A DNA stretch of 64,000 nt, from contig CAWGMT010000009.1 in the NCBI GenBank assembly GCA_963823675.1, positions 186,001-250,000 of the forward strand, given 5' to 3'. The notes beneath the pieces are model-generated. The model searched no databases, was not told the origin of the DNA, and worked only from the letters and a program-made list of their open reading frames with translations. Made by a program: the position numbers and the translations under genes. Shown one piece after another: positions 1-9,086 of this stretch. The DNA comes from CAWGMT01 sp963823675. Its GTDB lineage: Bacteria; Planctomycetota; Planctomycetia; Isosphaerales; Isosphaeraceae. The stretch's first letter is position 1. Every line of letters starts with the position of its first letter.

Positions 1-727
1 ACAAGGCCCAACCGCTCGGCGCGAAATTGCCCGCGAAGAGCCGGATCTCACCGATCAGCGGTGCAACAGCACTGCCGCCGCCCTGCGATGGGAAGATGCC
101 CGATACCGCGATGATATAGCTGAGGCCCAGCGACAGGTTCTGAATGTTGACGGACTGACCGCCGCCTGTAACGCCTGTCGAGCCATTGTCCAAAAGAGGG
201 GCGGCGTGGGAGGGTACCTGGCTCAAGCTCAATGTGGTGCTTGCCGCGCCATATTTCTGGCCGATGGCCACATTCGCCAGTCCCGCTGCCGTACCAGCCT
301 CGACAGCCGCACGCCCTTGCAGGTCCGGCAGGGCAAAATTCGACGTACCGTTGCCGCCGTAGTACGTGCCAATAACGCTAAACAACGCCGTGTACTGGGA
401 AATGGGCAGCAACTGACCGTCGCACAAATCCCAGCCGGACGGGGCGAAATTGCCCGCAAATGGCAGCACTTCGCCTACGTACGGTCCCTCTGCGGCAGTG
501 CCGCCGCCCCGCGATGGGAAGACCCCGGACACGGCGATGATATAGTTCAGCGCGAGAGACGGTTGGGAAATGCTTAGTGGTTGACCGCCGCCGATCGCAA
601 GGGTGTTGTCCAGGACTATGCGGTCCTCAAGGGCCTCCAGGGCCGGTCGGAGTGAGGGCGGCGCCCTGCGGACCGTGCGAGAACCGCGGGAGGTGAACAA
701 GTTGCGAATTCCGGATCGCAGTTGCAT
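1..727 (-). CDS. Tandem phage-tail-collar-domain surface protein (partial)
   Basis: The frame is open from an ATG at 727 to the window edge, so the C-terminus is missing. After a basic N-terminus it carries the tag LEALEDRIVLDN, a planctomycete motif of unknown role near the start of many exported or surface proteins. One collar-type unit follows with GEVLPFAGNFAPSGWDLCDG, and a second begins with GEIRLFAGNFAPSGWAL, both typical of the phage Tail Collar family (microcystin-dependent-protein type). The linking segments, each with a YIIAVSG motif, are also repeated. In this family the domain belongs to tail fibres or to bacterial surface/secreted proteins. No phage genes lie nearby, so a surface protein is more likely than a prophage remnant. 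The function is unproven. Confidence 0.8.
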   Translation of the reverse strand, partial: MQLRSGIRNLFTSRGSRTVRRAPPSLRPALEALEDRIVLDNTLAIGGGQPLSISQPSLALNYIIAVSGVFPSRGGGTAAEGPYVGEVLPFAGNFAPSGWDLCDGQLLPISQYTALFSVIGTYYGGNGTSNFALPDLQGRAAVEAGTAAGLANVAIGQKYGAASTTLSLSQVPSHAAPLLDNGSTGVTGGGQSVNIQNLSLGLSYIIAVSGIFPSQGGGSAVAPLIGEIRLFAGNFAPSGWAL

Positions 728-1159
728 GGGGAATTTCCACTCAAGAGGAGCTGACGTATCAGAGTAGGATTAGCGAGCCGGCCGACCAGACCAAGCCACG
801 GCCGGAGTGCACCGATGATCATCCCTGCTCGGTTCGACGCGGACCCTGTACGTCGGCCGGACCGAATTCCGGTTGGCCGCTTTTCCTCTGACCGACCACC
901 AGGCGACATCGAGACAGCTCGCCCCGCGCCAGGTACCCAACGATCGTCGCGAATTGCCCAAAACCCGGACCGGTCCCGGCACAAGGGACTGGCGCGCCGG
1001 AACTCCTCCTCGACGGCTAACCCGAGCGGCCAGAAAAACTCGGACGAGTTTAACGGTCGGACGCTCAGGTTACCTTCCGTTGGTTCGTAAGTCAATTGAT
1101 TTGACGATCACATCCACGCCAAGGCCAAGGGGAACGGATGACGAGACAGACCGCCGCGC
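728..1159. other. Intergenic region without a recognisable gene
   Basis: This stretch lies between two minus-strand genes. Several frames are open here only because the DNA is GC-rich. None has a convincing start, a ribosome binding site or a recognisable motif. It presumably holds the promoter of the collar-domain gene, but I see no clear -35/-10 pair. Confidence 0.5.
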
Positions 1160-2269
1160 TTATTTCAGCCCGAAGAGCAATCGTTCCGCGTTCTTGACGT
1201 AGAGCTTCTCCAGCACGTCGCGGGGTAGAAACACTCCGTAGATCATCCAGAAGCCTTGCCGGTGATGTCCGCCGGCAGGGTCGAAGTACTCGTCGTCGGT
1301 TTCCAGAAACCGGTAGTACATCCGGTAGGCCGCCCGGTTGGGGCTGGTATCCGTGCCGAACATGATTCGATCTTGATATTTCAGGAACAGGCGCCGGGCG
1401 GAATAGGGCTGGCGGCCCAGTTCGGAAATGCGGGCGTCAATATCGACGTACATGTTGGGATAGGTGTCGAGCCAGCGGCCAATCTGGGCCAGATCCTCGC
1501 CGTCGTTGGCCATGTGTGCGCAGATGAAGATGGTCCTGGGATGGCGGGCGATCACGCGGTTACGCTCTGCGTGCAGCTCGGACCGCGCGGGGAAGTCCTT
1601 GCCGTGGAAGAGCCACTCGGGATGCTCGTTCAGCTCATGCCACCGCTCGCTGTGACGGTCGAGCGGGGTGAAGAAGGCGCCGGGATCGGCGGTGTGAATT
1701 TCGATGGGCCGTTTGTAGCGCGCGCAGGTCTCCCAGATGGGATCCAGCTTGGGGTCGTCAACGGGGATGAACCGGCCGTCCTTGTAGCGGACGCCCAGGC
1801 CCAGAGTCTTGTGAAACTTCAAGCCCTTGGCACCCGCGTCGAAGCTCTCGCAGAGCCGGGCGGTCTCACGCTGCGACCAGTCGGGATCATCGATTCCCGA
1901 GAAGTCGAGGAGCGCGTACGTCAGAAACCGTCCGGGATAGGCATTGTCAAGGGCGGCGATTGACTCCTTGAGCCTTTCGCCCCACCCGCCGTCCAGGTTC
2001 ACGACCGTCCGCACGCCGGCCGCGTCCATCTCGTCCACGTAATGCGCGACCCGCTCGGCCGTGAGAATCCGCTTGCCGCCGCCCAGATGATTGTGAACGT
2101 CGATCACGGGGAAGGCGGGCTTGGGCACGTCGGTCGTCTTGGTGATGAGCATCGACCGCGGCTGCCAGTCGCGGAGCTTGAGCTCCTTGATGTCCTCTTT
2201 CTCCTGAGAGAATGCGGCCGTCGGAGTCACGAGCGCGAGGGCGAGCAATCCGAGAGCGGTGCGACTCAT
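1160..2269 (-). CDS. Exported amidohydrolase family protein
   Basis: This is an amidohydrolase-2-type (TIM-barrel metal hydrolase or decarboxylase) protein of about 369 residues. I place the start at an internal ATG (2269) because it opens directly onto a signal peptide (SRTALGLLALALVTPTAAFS). A longer frame reaches 2317 but adds a non-signal-like extension. Motifs seen are VIDVHNHLGGG (first metal-binding HxH), KGLKFHKTLGLG, EIHTADPGAFF, FICAHMAND and MFGTDTSP near the C-terminus, which fit the metal ligands and catalytic Asp of the superfamily. The substrate cannot be read from sequence. The signal peptide points to the periplasm. It stands alone and is transcribed away from the group II intron. 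Confidence 0.82.
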   Translation of the reverse strand: MSRTALGLLALALVTPTAAFSQEKEDIKELKLRDWQPRSMLITKTTDVPKPAFPVIDVHNHLGGGKRILTAERVAHYVDEMDAAGVRTVVNLDGGWGERLKESIAALDNAYPGRFLTYALLDFSGIDDPDWSQRETARLCESFDAGAKGLKFHKTLGLGVRYKDGRFIPVDDPKLDPIWETCARYKRPIEIHTADPGAFFTPLDRHSERWHELNEHPEWLFHGKDFPARSELHAERNRVIARHPRTIFICAHMANDGEDLAQIGRWLDTYPNMYVDIDARISELGRQPYSARRLFLKYQDRIMFGTDTSPNRAAYRMYYRFLETDDEYFDPAGGHHRQGFWMIYGVFLPRDVLEKLYVKNAERLLFGLK

Positions 2270-2434
2270 GAGACATCTCGCATAGAATTGGTCGAGCCGT
2301 TCTGTTGGGTGAAACACACGGAGACGCCCTCAGCTTCGGCGATGGCGTCGGGCCGGTCAAGCACCAAGGCTCGGATCATTGGCGCAGGCTCGATTCGCAC
2401 GGTACAACGATGGTGTAGTGAGTGTTTTCTCTTG

Positions 2435-4330
2435 ATAGGGGTAGGAGGGACCGATTGGTTTCGGTCCCCCCTCCCTCCGAACCGTACAGGCGGATCTCCC
2501 GCATACGGCTCTCCAGTCAGTGGTATTTACCTCGAAGAGGATTGACACGCCAACCGATGGGCTGCTTTCAAGCTGTACAGTCCCAGGTCAGCAAAGTACG
2601 CATTTGGCCAGCGCTGATGATCCGAGCCACGACCACGCCCCCGTTTCTTCTGGCGTTTCCGGAGTATGCTTCTCAGCCTACCCCGGATCCAGCCGTCCAG
2701 TTCTGGGAACGTCGTTTTATAGCTGTGTTTGAAGTATTCAAACCAGCCCCGCAGCGTCGGGTTCAACGACCCGATGATCGCCGGAAGGCATTGCCCGTTG
2801 TTCCGCTTCGTCTTGGCTCGGATCGTATCCTTGAGCTTCTGGATGCTTTTGGTTCGCGGAAAGCGTTTGCCTTTGCGGAACCGATAGCCCAAGAACTCGA
2901 AGGAGTCGGTCGTTGCGTTGACGATCCGCGTCTTGGTCGGATGCAGCATGAGCCCGGCTTCCGCCGTCCATTCTTGCACCACCGCCAAGGCTCGCATCGC
3001 GTCTTCCGGGCTGCGACACAGGATCACGAAGTCATCCGCGTACCGCACCATCTCGAATCCCTCTTGGGCCATCTTGTGGTCCAGAGGGTTCAGATAGATA
3101 TTACTGAGCAGCGGGCTGACAACAGCACCCTGGGGACTGCCCATCTCGGGAGTCCATTCACGCAAGCCGTCCAGGACGCCTTGCTTGAGGAACGCCTCGA
3201 TCAGGTTCAGTACCCGTCCGTCCGATACCTTCTGGCCCACCAGGGTCATCAGGCGATCGTGGGGAATCGTGTCGAAATAGCTCTTCAGGTCGGCATCGAC
3301 GATGTAGGTGTACCCGGTCTTGAGCAGTCCGTCTACTCGACGCAGCGCGTCTTTGCATCCCCGTCCGGGGCGAAATCCGTAGCTGTGTTCGGCGAAGTCC
3401 CGCTCGAAAATCGGTTCCAGTACCATCCGAAGTGCCGTTTGGACCACCCGGTCTCGGACCGTCGGAATCCCCAGCGGCCGCTTCTCCTGACTCCCCGGCT
3501 TGGGGATGTAGTGTCGGCGGATTGCCTGCGGACGGTAGCTTCCGTTCCGCAGTTGTTCGCTGAGTTTCCTCACTTCCTCGTCCAGGCGATCTCCAAACAT
3601 CGTGGTCGTGACGTGATCAACCCCTGCGGACCCTTTGTTGGCGGCAACTTGACCGAACGCCGCTCGCAGAGTTCGCTCGGGGTGGATCTTGTCAATCAAG
3701 CTAAACCATTTGCCTCCTTTGACCCCCTGTATGAGGGCTGTCAACATCCGCTCTGTCCAAACCGTTGGTTCGGTCCACGTCCAAGGACGCAGGAGCTCTC
3801 CGACGCGTTTAATCCTTTCGGATACTGCCTCCGGTTGGTTTTCCATCGGTTGGGTCATTGCGTTTCCACCTTCCTGCACCCCTTGGCTCCCCCGGAGTTA
3901 CCCGGCTTCTACGCTACTATGGGTGCTGTGACTCCTGGGTGGCTGGCTCTTCGACTCCCCGTGGAGTATGAACACCTGCTTTGGCGCCACCCAGGTCTCC
4001 CTGCGTTTTGTCATCGAAACTTCCGTTCATTCCGTCTCCAACCACCCCCCGTCGTCCCGACTGGTCTCTGGGGTTTTTCTCAGTCGGACTTACCGGACCA
4101 CAGGCTGTGGCCGCCCTTTAGGGGCCGTGCGTCATTTGGGCTTCGCCTTTTCCCAGCAGGCTCGCCACGACGGATAGCCGAATCGAGTTCACTTGTGTTA
4201 CGGACTGAACGTTCACCTCCGGTTGCTCTCCACCCCGCCTCACGGCGACGCAGTTACCATTGGTTACGGGATGCCAGAGCATCCCGGCAAGGACTCCCAC
4301 CTTGCAGAATCGATGCAGTTACAGGCGCAC
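2435..4330 (-). mobile_element. Group II intron, complete, class C-like
   Basis: On the minus strand the element begins with GTGCGCC at 4330. It encodes its reverse transcriptase, has a domain V hairpin at 2511-2479 (starting GAGCCGTATGCGG and closing with GTACGGTTC), then a domain VI hairpin, and ends in CCCCTAT at 2435. The 5' flank is a palindrome (4333-4344, GGAGCCGGCTCC) followed by TA. The same palindrome without an intron occurs at 49570-49581, where TA is followed directly by CAA, the bases that follow the intron here. This supports both boundaries. Insertion behind a hairpin and a maturase without an endonuclease domain both fit bacterial class C introns. Confidence 0.85.
2527..3879 (-). 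CDS. ltrA: Group II intron reverse transcriptase/maturase
   Basis: A 450-residue intron-encoded protein sits in intron domain IV. It shows the reverse transcriptase blocks in order: KPGSQEKRPLGIPTVRDRVV (about 127-146), YGFRPGRGCKDAL (about 167-179), DADLKSYFDTIPHDRL (about 195-210), GSPQGAVVSPLLSNIYL (about 247-263) and the catalytic YADD at 280-283. A maturase (X/GIIM) region follows with LRGWFEYFKHSY and a basic tail. There is no HNH endonuclease domain, as is usual for class C introns, which use hairpin targets. In the family the protein promotes splicing and mobility by target-primed reverse transcription. The reading frame is intact and the RNA ends are present, so the element may be active. 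Confidence 0.93.
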   Translation of the reverse strand: MQEGGNAMTQPMENQPEAVSERIKRVGELLRPWTWTEPTVWTERMLTALIQGVKGGKWFSLIDKIHPERTLRAAFGQVAANKGSAGVDHVTTTMFGDRLDEEVRKLSEQLRNGSYRPQAIRRHYIPKPGSQEKRPLGIPTVRDRVVQTALRMVLEPIFERDFAEHSYGFRPGRGCKDALRRVDGLLKTGYTYIVDADLKSYFDTIPHDRLMTLVGQKVSDGRVLNLIEAFLKQGVLDGLREWTPEMGSPQGAVVSPLLSNIYLNPLDHKMAQEGFEMVRYADDFVILCRSPEDAMRALAVVQEWTAEAGLMLHPTKTRIVNATTDSFEFLGYRFRKGKRFPRTKSIQKLKDTIRAKTKRNNGQCLPAIIGSLNPTLRGWFEYFKHSYKTTFPELDGWIRGRLRSILRKRQKKRGRGRGSDHQRWPNAYFADLGLYSLKAAHRLACQSSSR

Positions 4331-4445
4331 TAGGAGCCGGCTCCGCCCGGCGATTCCGCCGGTTTTGTCGAAGCTGCACGCACCGCGCACAGAACTGACC
4401 GTGGAAAACTGTACCCGCTCGAGAACAGAGGCCGGAGGATTGTTC

Positions 4446-4883
4446 ATGGGACCGCGTGAATTGGAGAGGCTCTGGGAGGAGCACCTGGCCGGAGAGTTCA
4501 CCACCAAGGATGTCGAAGCGACCCTGGCGACGATGACCGACGACGCCAGCGTCGATCACGTGCCTGTGCACAGCGGCGGTCGCGGCAAGGAGGCCCTCCG
4601 CACATTCTACCGCGACGTTTTCATTCCGTCGTGGCCCGATGACCTCGAGCAAATCCCGACCAACCGCGTGGTGGGCGACGGACAGCTTGTCGATGAGATC
4701 CGGACGCGGTTCACCCACGACCGGCCGATGGAATGGTTCCTCCCGGGCGTGCCGCCCACGCACAAAGTCGTCGACATCGACATCATCGTGGTGGTCCAGT
4801 TCCGGGGCGACAAGATCACCTGCGAGCGGATCTACTGGGACCAGGCGACGGTGCTCCGGCAGGTTGGGCTGCTCGGCGCTTGA
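4446..4883 (+). CDS. SnoaL-like (NTF2-fold) protein
   Basis: A 145-residue protein starts at an ATG preceded by GGAGG about eight bases upstream. The open frame reaches further back to 4260, but that part lies inside the group II intron and is not coding. The size, the N-terminal helix (ELERLWEEHLAGEF), the central FYRDVFIPSWPDD segment and the C-terminal strands with ITCERIYWDQATVLRQVGLL fit the SnoaL/NTF2-like superfamily. That superfamily includes polyketide cyclases and many uncharacterised small-molecule-binding proteins. It is a single gene with no partner that suggests a pathway. A specific reaction cannot be assigned. Confidence 0.78.
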   Translation: MGPRELERLWEEHLAGEFTTKDVEATLATMTDDASVDHVPVHSGGRGKEALRTFYRDVFIPSWPDDLEQIPTNRVVGDGQLVDEIRTRFTHDRPMEWFLPGVPPTHKVVDIDIIVVVQFRGDKITCERIYWDQATVLRQVGLLGA

Positions 4884-5012
4884 CCGGCTGTCGCCCGGCT
4901 CTCATTTGCGACGGTCAATGGGCCGGAGCCCCAGTGTTGTCGGATCGGAAAAGCATGGGTACCCTGGATCTGGGGAGGTGACCCATGTTCGCGGATGAGC
5001 GGCTTACCTGCC

Positions 5013-5498
5013 CTAAGCCCCCTGATGCGCCAGATACGCCTCGACCATCAGCACATTGGGGCCCGAGCGCTTGATGACGGCGAGCCGACTCTGGGCGCTT
5101 GAGACCTCCTCGAGCTGCTCGTTGACGAACCACTGGAGGAAATTCAGCGTGATGTAGTTCTTTTCCCGGGTCGCCAGCTCGACGAGCTCATAGACTTGTT
5201 GAGTGGTACGGACCTCGGAATCGAGCGCAAACTGAGCTGCGTCTTCCGCCGAGGAAAAGTCGCTCCGCGGTGCGGGGACCGCCGGAATCTCGACCTTGCC
5301 GCCGGCTTCGAGCACGAACTTGAGCAGCTTGAGCGCATGATCGCGCTCCTCGTCGGCCTGCTTGAAAAACAGCTTGGCCAGACCGAAGAGCGACTCACCC
5401 TCGAAATGGGAGGCGATGGAGAGGTACTGGTTCGAATTGCCCAGCTCGAACCCGATCTGGGCGTTGATGGCCGCATTGAGCTTTTCGCTGATGAGCAC
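5013..5498 (-). CDS. ftn: Ferritin
   Basis: This is a non-heme ferritin of about 161 residues. I chose a GTG start at 5498 because AGGAGAGG lies just upstream and the family begins with a short ISEKLNAAINAQIGFEL helix. A longer frame extends to 5540. The four-helix signature is clear: NQYLSIASHFEG, the ferroxidase segment QADEERDHALKLLKFV, and the C-terminal helix NFLQWFVNEQLEEVSSA. Family members oxidise Fe(II) at a di-iron centre and store ferric iron in a 24-subunit shell in the cytoplasm. The gene is single and divergent from the membrane protein gene at 5648. No Fur-like site was recognised. Confidence 0.92.
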   Translation of the reverse strand: MLISEKLNAAINAQIGFELGNSNQYLSIASHFEGESLFGLAKLFFKQADEERDHALKLLKFVLEAGGKVEIPAVPAPRSDFSSAEDAAQFALDSEVRTTQQVYELVELATREKNYITLNFLQWFVNEQLEEVSSAQSRLAVIKRSGPNVLMVEAYLAHQGA

Positions 5499-5647
5499 TT
5501 GGACCTCTCCTGGTATTAAGGCATCGAGCGCAAGGTGCACGGTATCCGCCGATCGAAGTCGGAGAGCCGCCCGGGGCGACTCGTTTCCCCGCCCTAACCG
5601 GGAAAGGGGGCCGACAACCTCGCGGAAACCGGTATATTAGCAGATCG

Positions 5648-7687
5648 ATGATCACTCCGCAGCTAGTCAAGAGGCTAAGAAACGTCGCCCGCGTACTCCG
5701 GCCGTGGCTCGACACGAGGACTTACCGGCCCCTGCTCCTCCTGTCCCTCGTCGGGCTCGGGGCTTATCTGGGACCGCCCCTGTACGACACGGGCGTGGCG
5801 CTCTATTTCAGCATTCCCGCGGGAATCCGCTGGGCTTTTGGCGAGGGCGTGTTTCTCCTGATCATCGCGACTGGGCTCATGCGCTTGGCGACGGTGAAAC
5901 CGGCGGATCGCTGGCCGATTCCGCCGAGTGGGCAGGCCATGGAGCCAGCCGTCGAAGGCTCGTGGTGGGTTCCGTGGGCGCTGCGACTGGCGGTGGCCTC
6001 GCTCATTTTTCCCATCATGCGGCACCCCGACGGATTGGGGTTTGCCGACTGGGATTTCGTGCTCGACAAGTTCGAGGCGCTGCGGCGGACGATCCTGATC
6101 TGGGGCCAGTTTCCCTGGTGGAACCCCTGGTGCCGCGGAGGCTTTCCGCTGGCGGCCGAGCCCCAGATCGGCGCGGTCTCGATCGCGACTCCGCTGGTGC
6201 TCGCGCTCGGGACCGCGACCGGCCTGCGCATCGCGGCGATCGTCTACCTGATGATCGCGGTCGAGGGAGCCTACCGGCTGGCCCTGCTCTGGCTCCGCGA
6301 GCCGTGGGCCGCGGCGGCGGCCGCCCTGGTCTACGGCTTGAATGGGGCCATCATCGTCGATACCGCGCAGGGTTACGTGACGGCCATGAGCTACTACATC
6401 GTGCCCTGGCTGGCGTATCACGCCTTCCGCATCGGCGACCGGTTCCGCGACGGGCTGGCGCTGGGCTTCTGGCTGGCATTCGCAGTCCTAAACGGCATCC
6501 ATTATCTCAGCCTCTACGGCGGTTTGCTGATGGTGGCGATCGGAATGCGCGCCCTCCGGGTTCTGCCGCCGCGCGAGCGCGCGAGGGCCGTGAACCACAC
6601 CGTGGCGGGCATCGGTGTTTTCCTGGCTTTATCCGGCTGGCGGCTGGCGACGGTCTACCCGGTCGTGTGCGACGACCGGCGCGAGCCGATGACGCTCTGG
6701 AACGAGTCGCTGGGCTCGGCATTGAGCCATCTGCTGGAACGCCCGGTTCCCGACTGGCACATCACGTTGGCGGGTTGGAATTTCGCCGTTTACGCCGGTC
6801 TGGTTAGTTACGTCGGTCTCCCGATCGTTCTGCTCGCGCTTGTGAGCCTGTTCTGGGGATGGCGGTGGTGGCACACCCTGACGCTCGTCGCTGGCTGGCT
6901 GGCGATCGGTTCGATCCGCTGGTATCACGCCAGTTACTGGCTGAGCTACTGGCCCTTGTTCTCCTCGGCCCACGTCGTGACCCGCTGGCGCTACGTCGCC
7001 TTGCTGGGAATCGGGCTCGCGGCGGGGACGACGCTGGCCAGGTGGCGACGATCGGGCGACCGCCGCACCCGAGTTTTCGCCGCTTTTTTGACCCTGATGG
7101 TTGCGGTCGACTTCATCGCGCTGGCATATCAGCAATTTCCTGTGGCTTTCAGCATCCGGCCGGACGCGGAGTTCTTCCCTGGCCCGCCTGTCGCGTCGAT
7201 CGTCAATGTCCCGGATGGCCTGGGATATCCCTGCACGCTTCGAGGCTACGGCGTCATCCGAGGCTACGAGCCCATGCTGAGCTATCGCCGCGACGCGGCC
7301 ACTCTCCGCAAAGCGCGGGACGACCCCGAATATCGCGGCGAGGCCTGGACCAAGGGCGGCCCGGTCGAGCCGGCCTGCTGGAGCCCGAACCAACTGGTCT
7401 TTCAGGTGGCGCCGGGGCAAGAGGTCTTCGTGAACCAGAATCCGGGCTCGTGGTGGCGGGCCAACGGCAAGCCGGCATTCGAAGGCCGCCGGTGCGCCGA
7501 GCTGATGGTTCCCTTCGCCGTCCGAGCTGATGCCACCGGCCGGCTCGAACTCGAGATCCATCCCGTGGGCTTGAGAGCCGGCGTTGTGCTGCACTTCGTC
7601 GGACTCACCCTGGCGGTTGCAGCCTCGTCGATCGCGCTGGCGACGAGGGCGGCACAGTCTCGGACCTCGCGAGCGGCAGAGGTCTGA
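5648..7687 (+). CDS. Polytopic membrane protein, YfhO-like
   Basis: A 679-residue protein has roughly a dozen hydrophobic segments, followed by a soluble C-terminal part and a final transmembrane helix (LHFVGLTLAVAASSIAL). Between the first helices it carries FADWDFVLDKFEALRR and PWWNPWCRGGFPLAAEPQIG. An aromatic-Asn-Pro plus Gly-Gly-x-Pro-Leu pattern like this is characteristic of YfhO/GT-C-type membrane proteins that act on lipid-linked sugars. The C-terminal soluble section fits the periplasmic part of that family. The donor and acceptor are unknown. The gene stands alone, divergent from ferritin. Confidence 0.7.
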   Translation: MITPQLVKRLRNVARVLRPWLDTRTYRPLLLLSLVGLGAYLGPPLYDTGVALYFSIPAGIRWAFGEGVFLLIIATGLMRLATVKPADRWPIPPSGQAMEPAVEGSWWVPWALRLAVASLIFPIMRHPDGLGFADWDFVLDKFEALRRTILIWGQFPWWNPWCRGGFPLAAEPQIGAVSIATPLVLALGTATGLRIAAIVYLMIAVEGAYRLALLWLREPWAAAAAALVYGLNGAIIVDTAQGYVTAMSYYIVPWLAYHAFRIGDRFRDGLALGFWLAFAVLNGIHYLSLYGGLLMVAIGMRALRVLPPRERARAVNHTVAGIGVFLALSGWRLATVYPVVCDDRREPMTLWNESLGSALSHLLERPVPDWHITLAGWNFAVYAGLVSYVGLPIVLLALVSLFWGWRWWHTLTLVAGWLAIGSIRWYHASYWLSYWPLFSSAHVVTRWRYVALLGIGLAAGTTLARWRRSGDRRTRVFAAFLTLMVAVDFIALAYQQFPVAFSIRPDAEFFPGPPVASIVNVPDGLGYPCTLRGYGVIRGYEPMLSYRRDAATLRKARDDPEYRGEAWTKGGPVEPACWSPNQLVFQVAPGQEVFVNQNPGSWWRANGKPAFEGRRCAELMVPFAVRADATGRLELEIHPVGLRAGVVLHFVGLTLAVAASSIALATRAAQSRTSRAAEV

Positions 7688-7865
7688 TCTGGTCGAGAAG
7701 TTCCGCGGCCCCCCGTGCAGCCGGCGGACCAGTTGACCCGGGGGCTTCACTCGCATCGATGACTTCCGCGTCGTCCGTGACAACCTCGCGGGCACCCATC
7801 GCGTGACGACCGCCAGCACGCCTCGGCAGGCGGTGCGCAGCGATCAGAATAGCTGAATAACGGGT

Positions 7866-8966
7866 TCAGTTTGTCTGTGCGGGAGAGGGACCGGAAGCCG
7901 GCGGGCCGAAGCCGCCGGCCGGCAGCAAAGGCGCGCGCTCGAATCCCTCGGGCAACGCGCCGGTCAGGCAGCCGAGAAAAGTGAGGATCTCGGCTGCCTC
8001 GGGCTCGGAGAGGTCGGTATCGAGCTGGACCTTTGCCATGATCCGGATGGCCTTCGGCAGCGAGGCGACCGCGCCGTCGTGGAAGTAAGGGGGCGTCATG
8101 ACGACGTTGCGCAGGCCTGCGACCTTGAACTTGTAGAGATCGGCGGTGTCGTTCGTCACGCCAAAGCGGCCCTTGTCGATGTCGTGGCTTCCAGTCGCCT
8201 TCCAGTACTCGGAGAACACGCCGAATGTCCGGAACCCTTGCCCACCGAGCCCTGTTCCCTTGTGGCACTCGACGCAGCCAATCTTGATGAACGTGCGCAA
8301 TCCCTTGCGCTCGGCCGGCGAGAGGGCTTCGGACTTGCCGCCCAGATATTCGTCGAACCGGGACGGCGAGACGAGCGTCCGCTCGTAGGCTCCGATGGCT
8401 TTGCTCCAGTTTTCCTCGGATACGGGGGCAACGTCGCCCGGGAAAGCCGTCCGGAAAATCTCCGCGTAGCCGGGGATCGCCTTCAGCCGCGCCATGGCGG
8501 TCGCGTAGTCCGGGTTGCCGAAGCCCGGCCCCAGCAAGGAGATCTTCGCCTGCTCCTCGACGCTCGCGAACCGGCCGTCCCAGTGCTCCTTGAAGAAGAG
8601 CGCGGCGTTGAGCACGGTGGGGGCGTTACGAGGGATCGGCTGGCTGTGCACGCCGACCGACTTGGGCAGTCCGTCCGTGGCGTAGAGCGCAGGCAGATGA
8701 CACCGCGAGCAGCTCAGGGTGCCGTCGGCGGAGATGCGCGGATCGAAGAAAAGCATGCGTCCGAGGCGAACGCGCTCGGGCTCGACCGGAAATTCCGCGG
8801 TCGCCATGTCCTTCGGGAGCGGTCGGAAGAGACCCTGCGCTTGCTTGAGGAGATCGGCGTCGTCGCTTGCAAGCGCGGATTTGGCGGCGCGACTTGCAGC
8901 CATCGCGACCGTGACGAGGCAAATGATCCAGATTCGTTTGTAGATAGCAAGCTCGAGCGGTTTCAT
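7866..8966 (-). CDS. Di-heme cytochrome c peroxidase / MauG family
   Basis: A 366-residue exported protein. I place the start at 8966, with GGAGG seven bases upstream and directly before an N-terminal hydrophobic helix. A second in-frame ATG at 8987 has no good ribosome binding site. Two heme-binding motifs are present, CSRCH near residue 88 and CVECH near 231, which is the layout of bacterial di-heme peroxidases. RLGRMLFFDPRISADGTLSC, RNAPTVLNAALF, HWDGRFASVEEQA and the C-terminal FKVAGLRNV/PYFHDGAVASLPKAI are all family hallmarks. Members either reduce hydrogen peroxide in the periplasm or, as in MauG, oxidise a protein substrate. Nothing nearby indicates the partner. Confidence 0.93.
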   Translation of the reverse strand: MKPLELAIYKRIWIICLVTVAMAASRAAKSALASDDADLLKQAQGLFRPLPKDMATAEFPVEPERVRLGRMLFFDPRISADGTLSCSRCHLPALYATDGLPKSVGVHSQPIPRNAPTVLNAALFFKEHWDGRFASVEEQAKISLLGPGFGNPDYATAMARLKAIPGYAEIFRTAFPGDVAPVSEENWSKAIGAYERTLVSPSRFDEYLGGKSEALSPAERKGLRTFIKIGCVECHKGTGLGGQGFRTFGVFSEYWKATGSHDIDKGRFGVTNDTADLYKFKVAGLRNVVMTPPYFHDGAVASLPKAIRIMAKVQLDTDLSEPEAAEILTFLGCLTGALPEGFERAPLLPAGGFGPPASGPSPAQTN

Positions 8967-9086
8967 GGAAAGCCTCCGGAAGTCCATCGGTCTTCAATCA
9001 GAGCGCCTGCCTGTCACGAACTTCGCCTGGACGCGAGCAGGTTCAGGTATCAGCCAGAGTGTGCCGCGGTAAAGCGCAACGGTCGC

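Noticed and set aside
2422..4398. 658-codon plus-strand frame
   Set aside because: It is antisense to the group II intron and its maturase. It has no family motif, and the intron RNA ends and YADD motif lie on the other strand.
6629..7819. 396-codon minus-strand frame over the YfhO-like gene
   Set aside because: Arg/Gln-rich shadow sequence with no domain. The plus frame encodes clear membrane helices.
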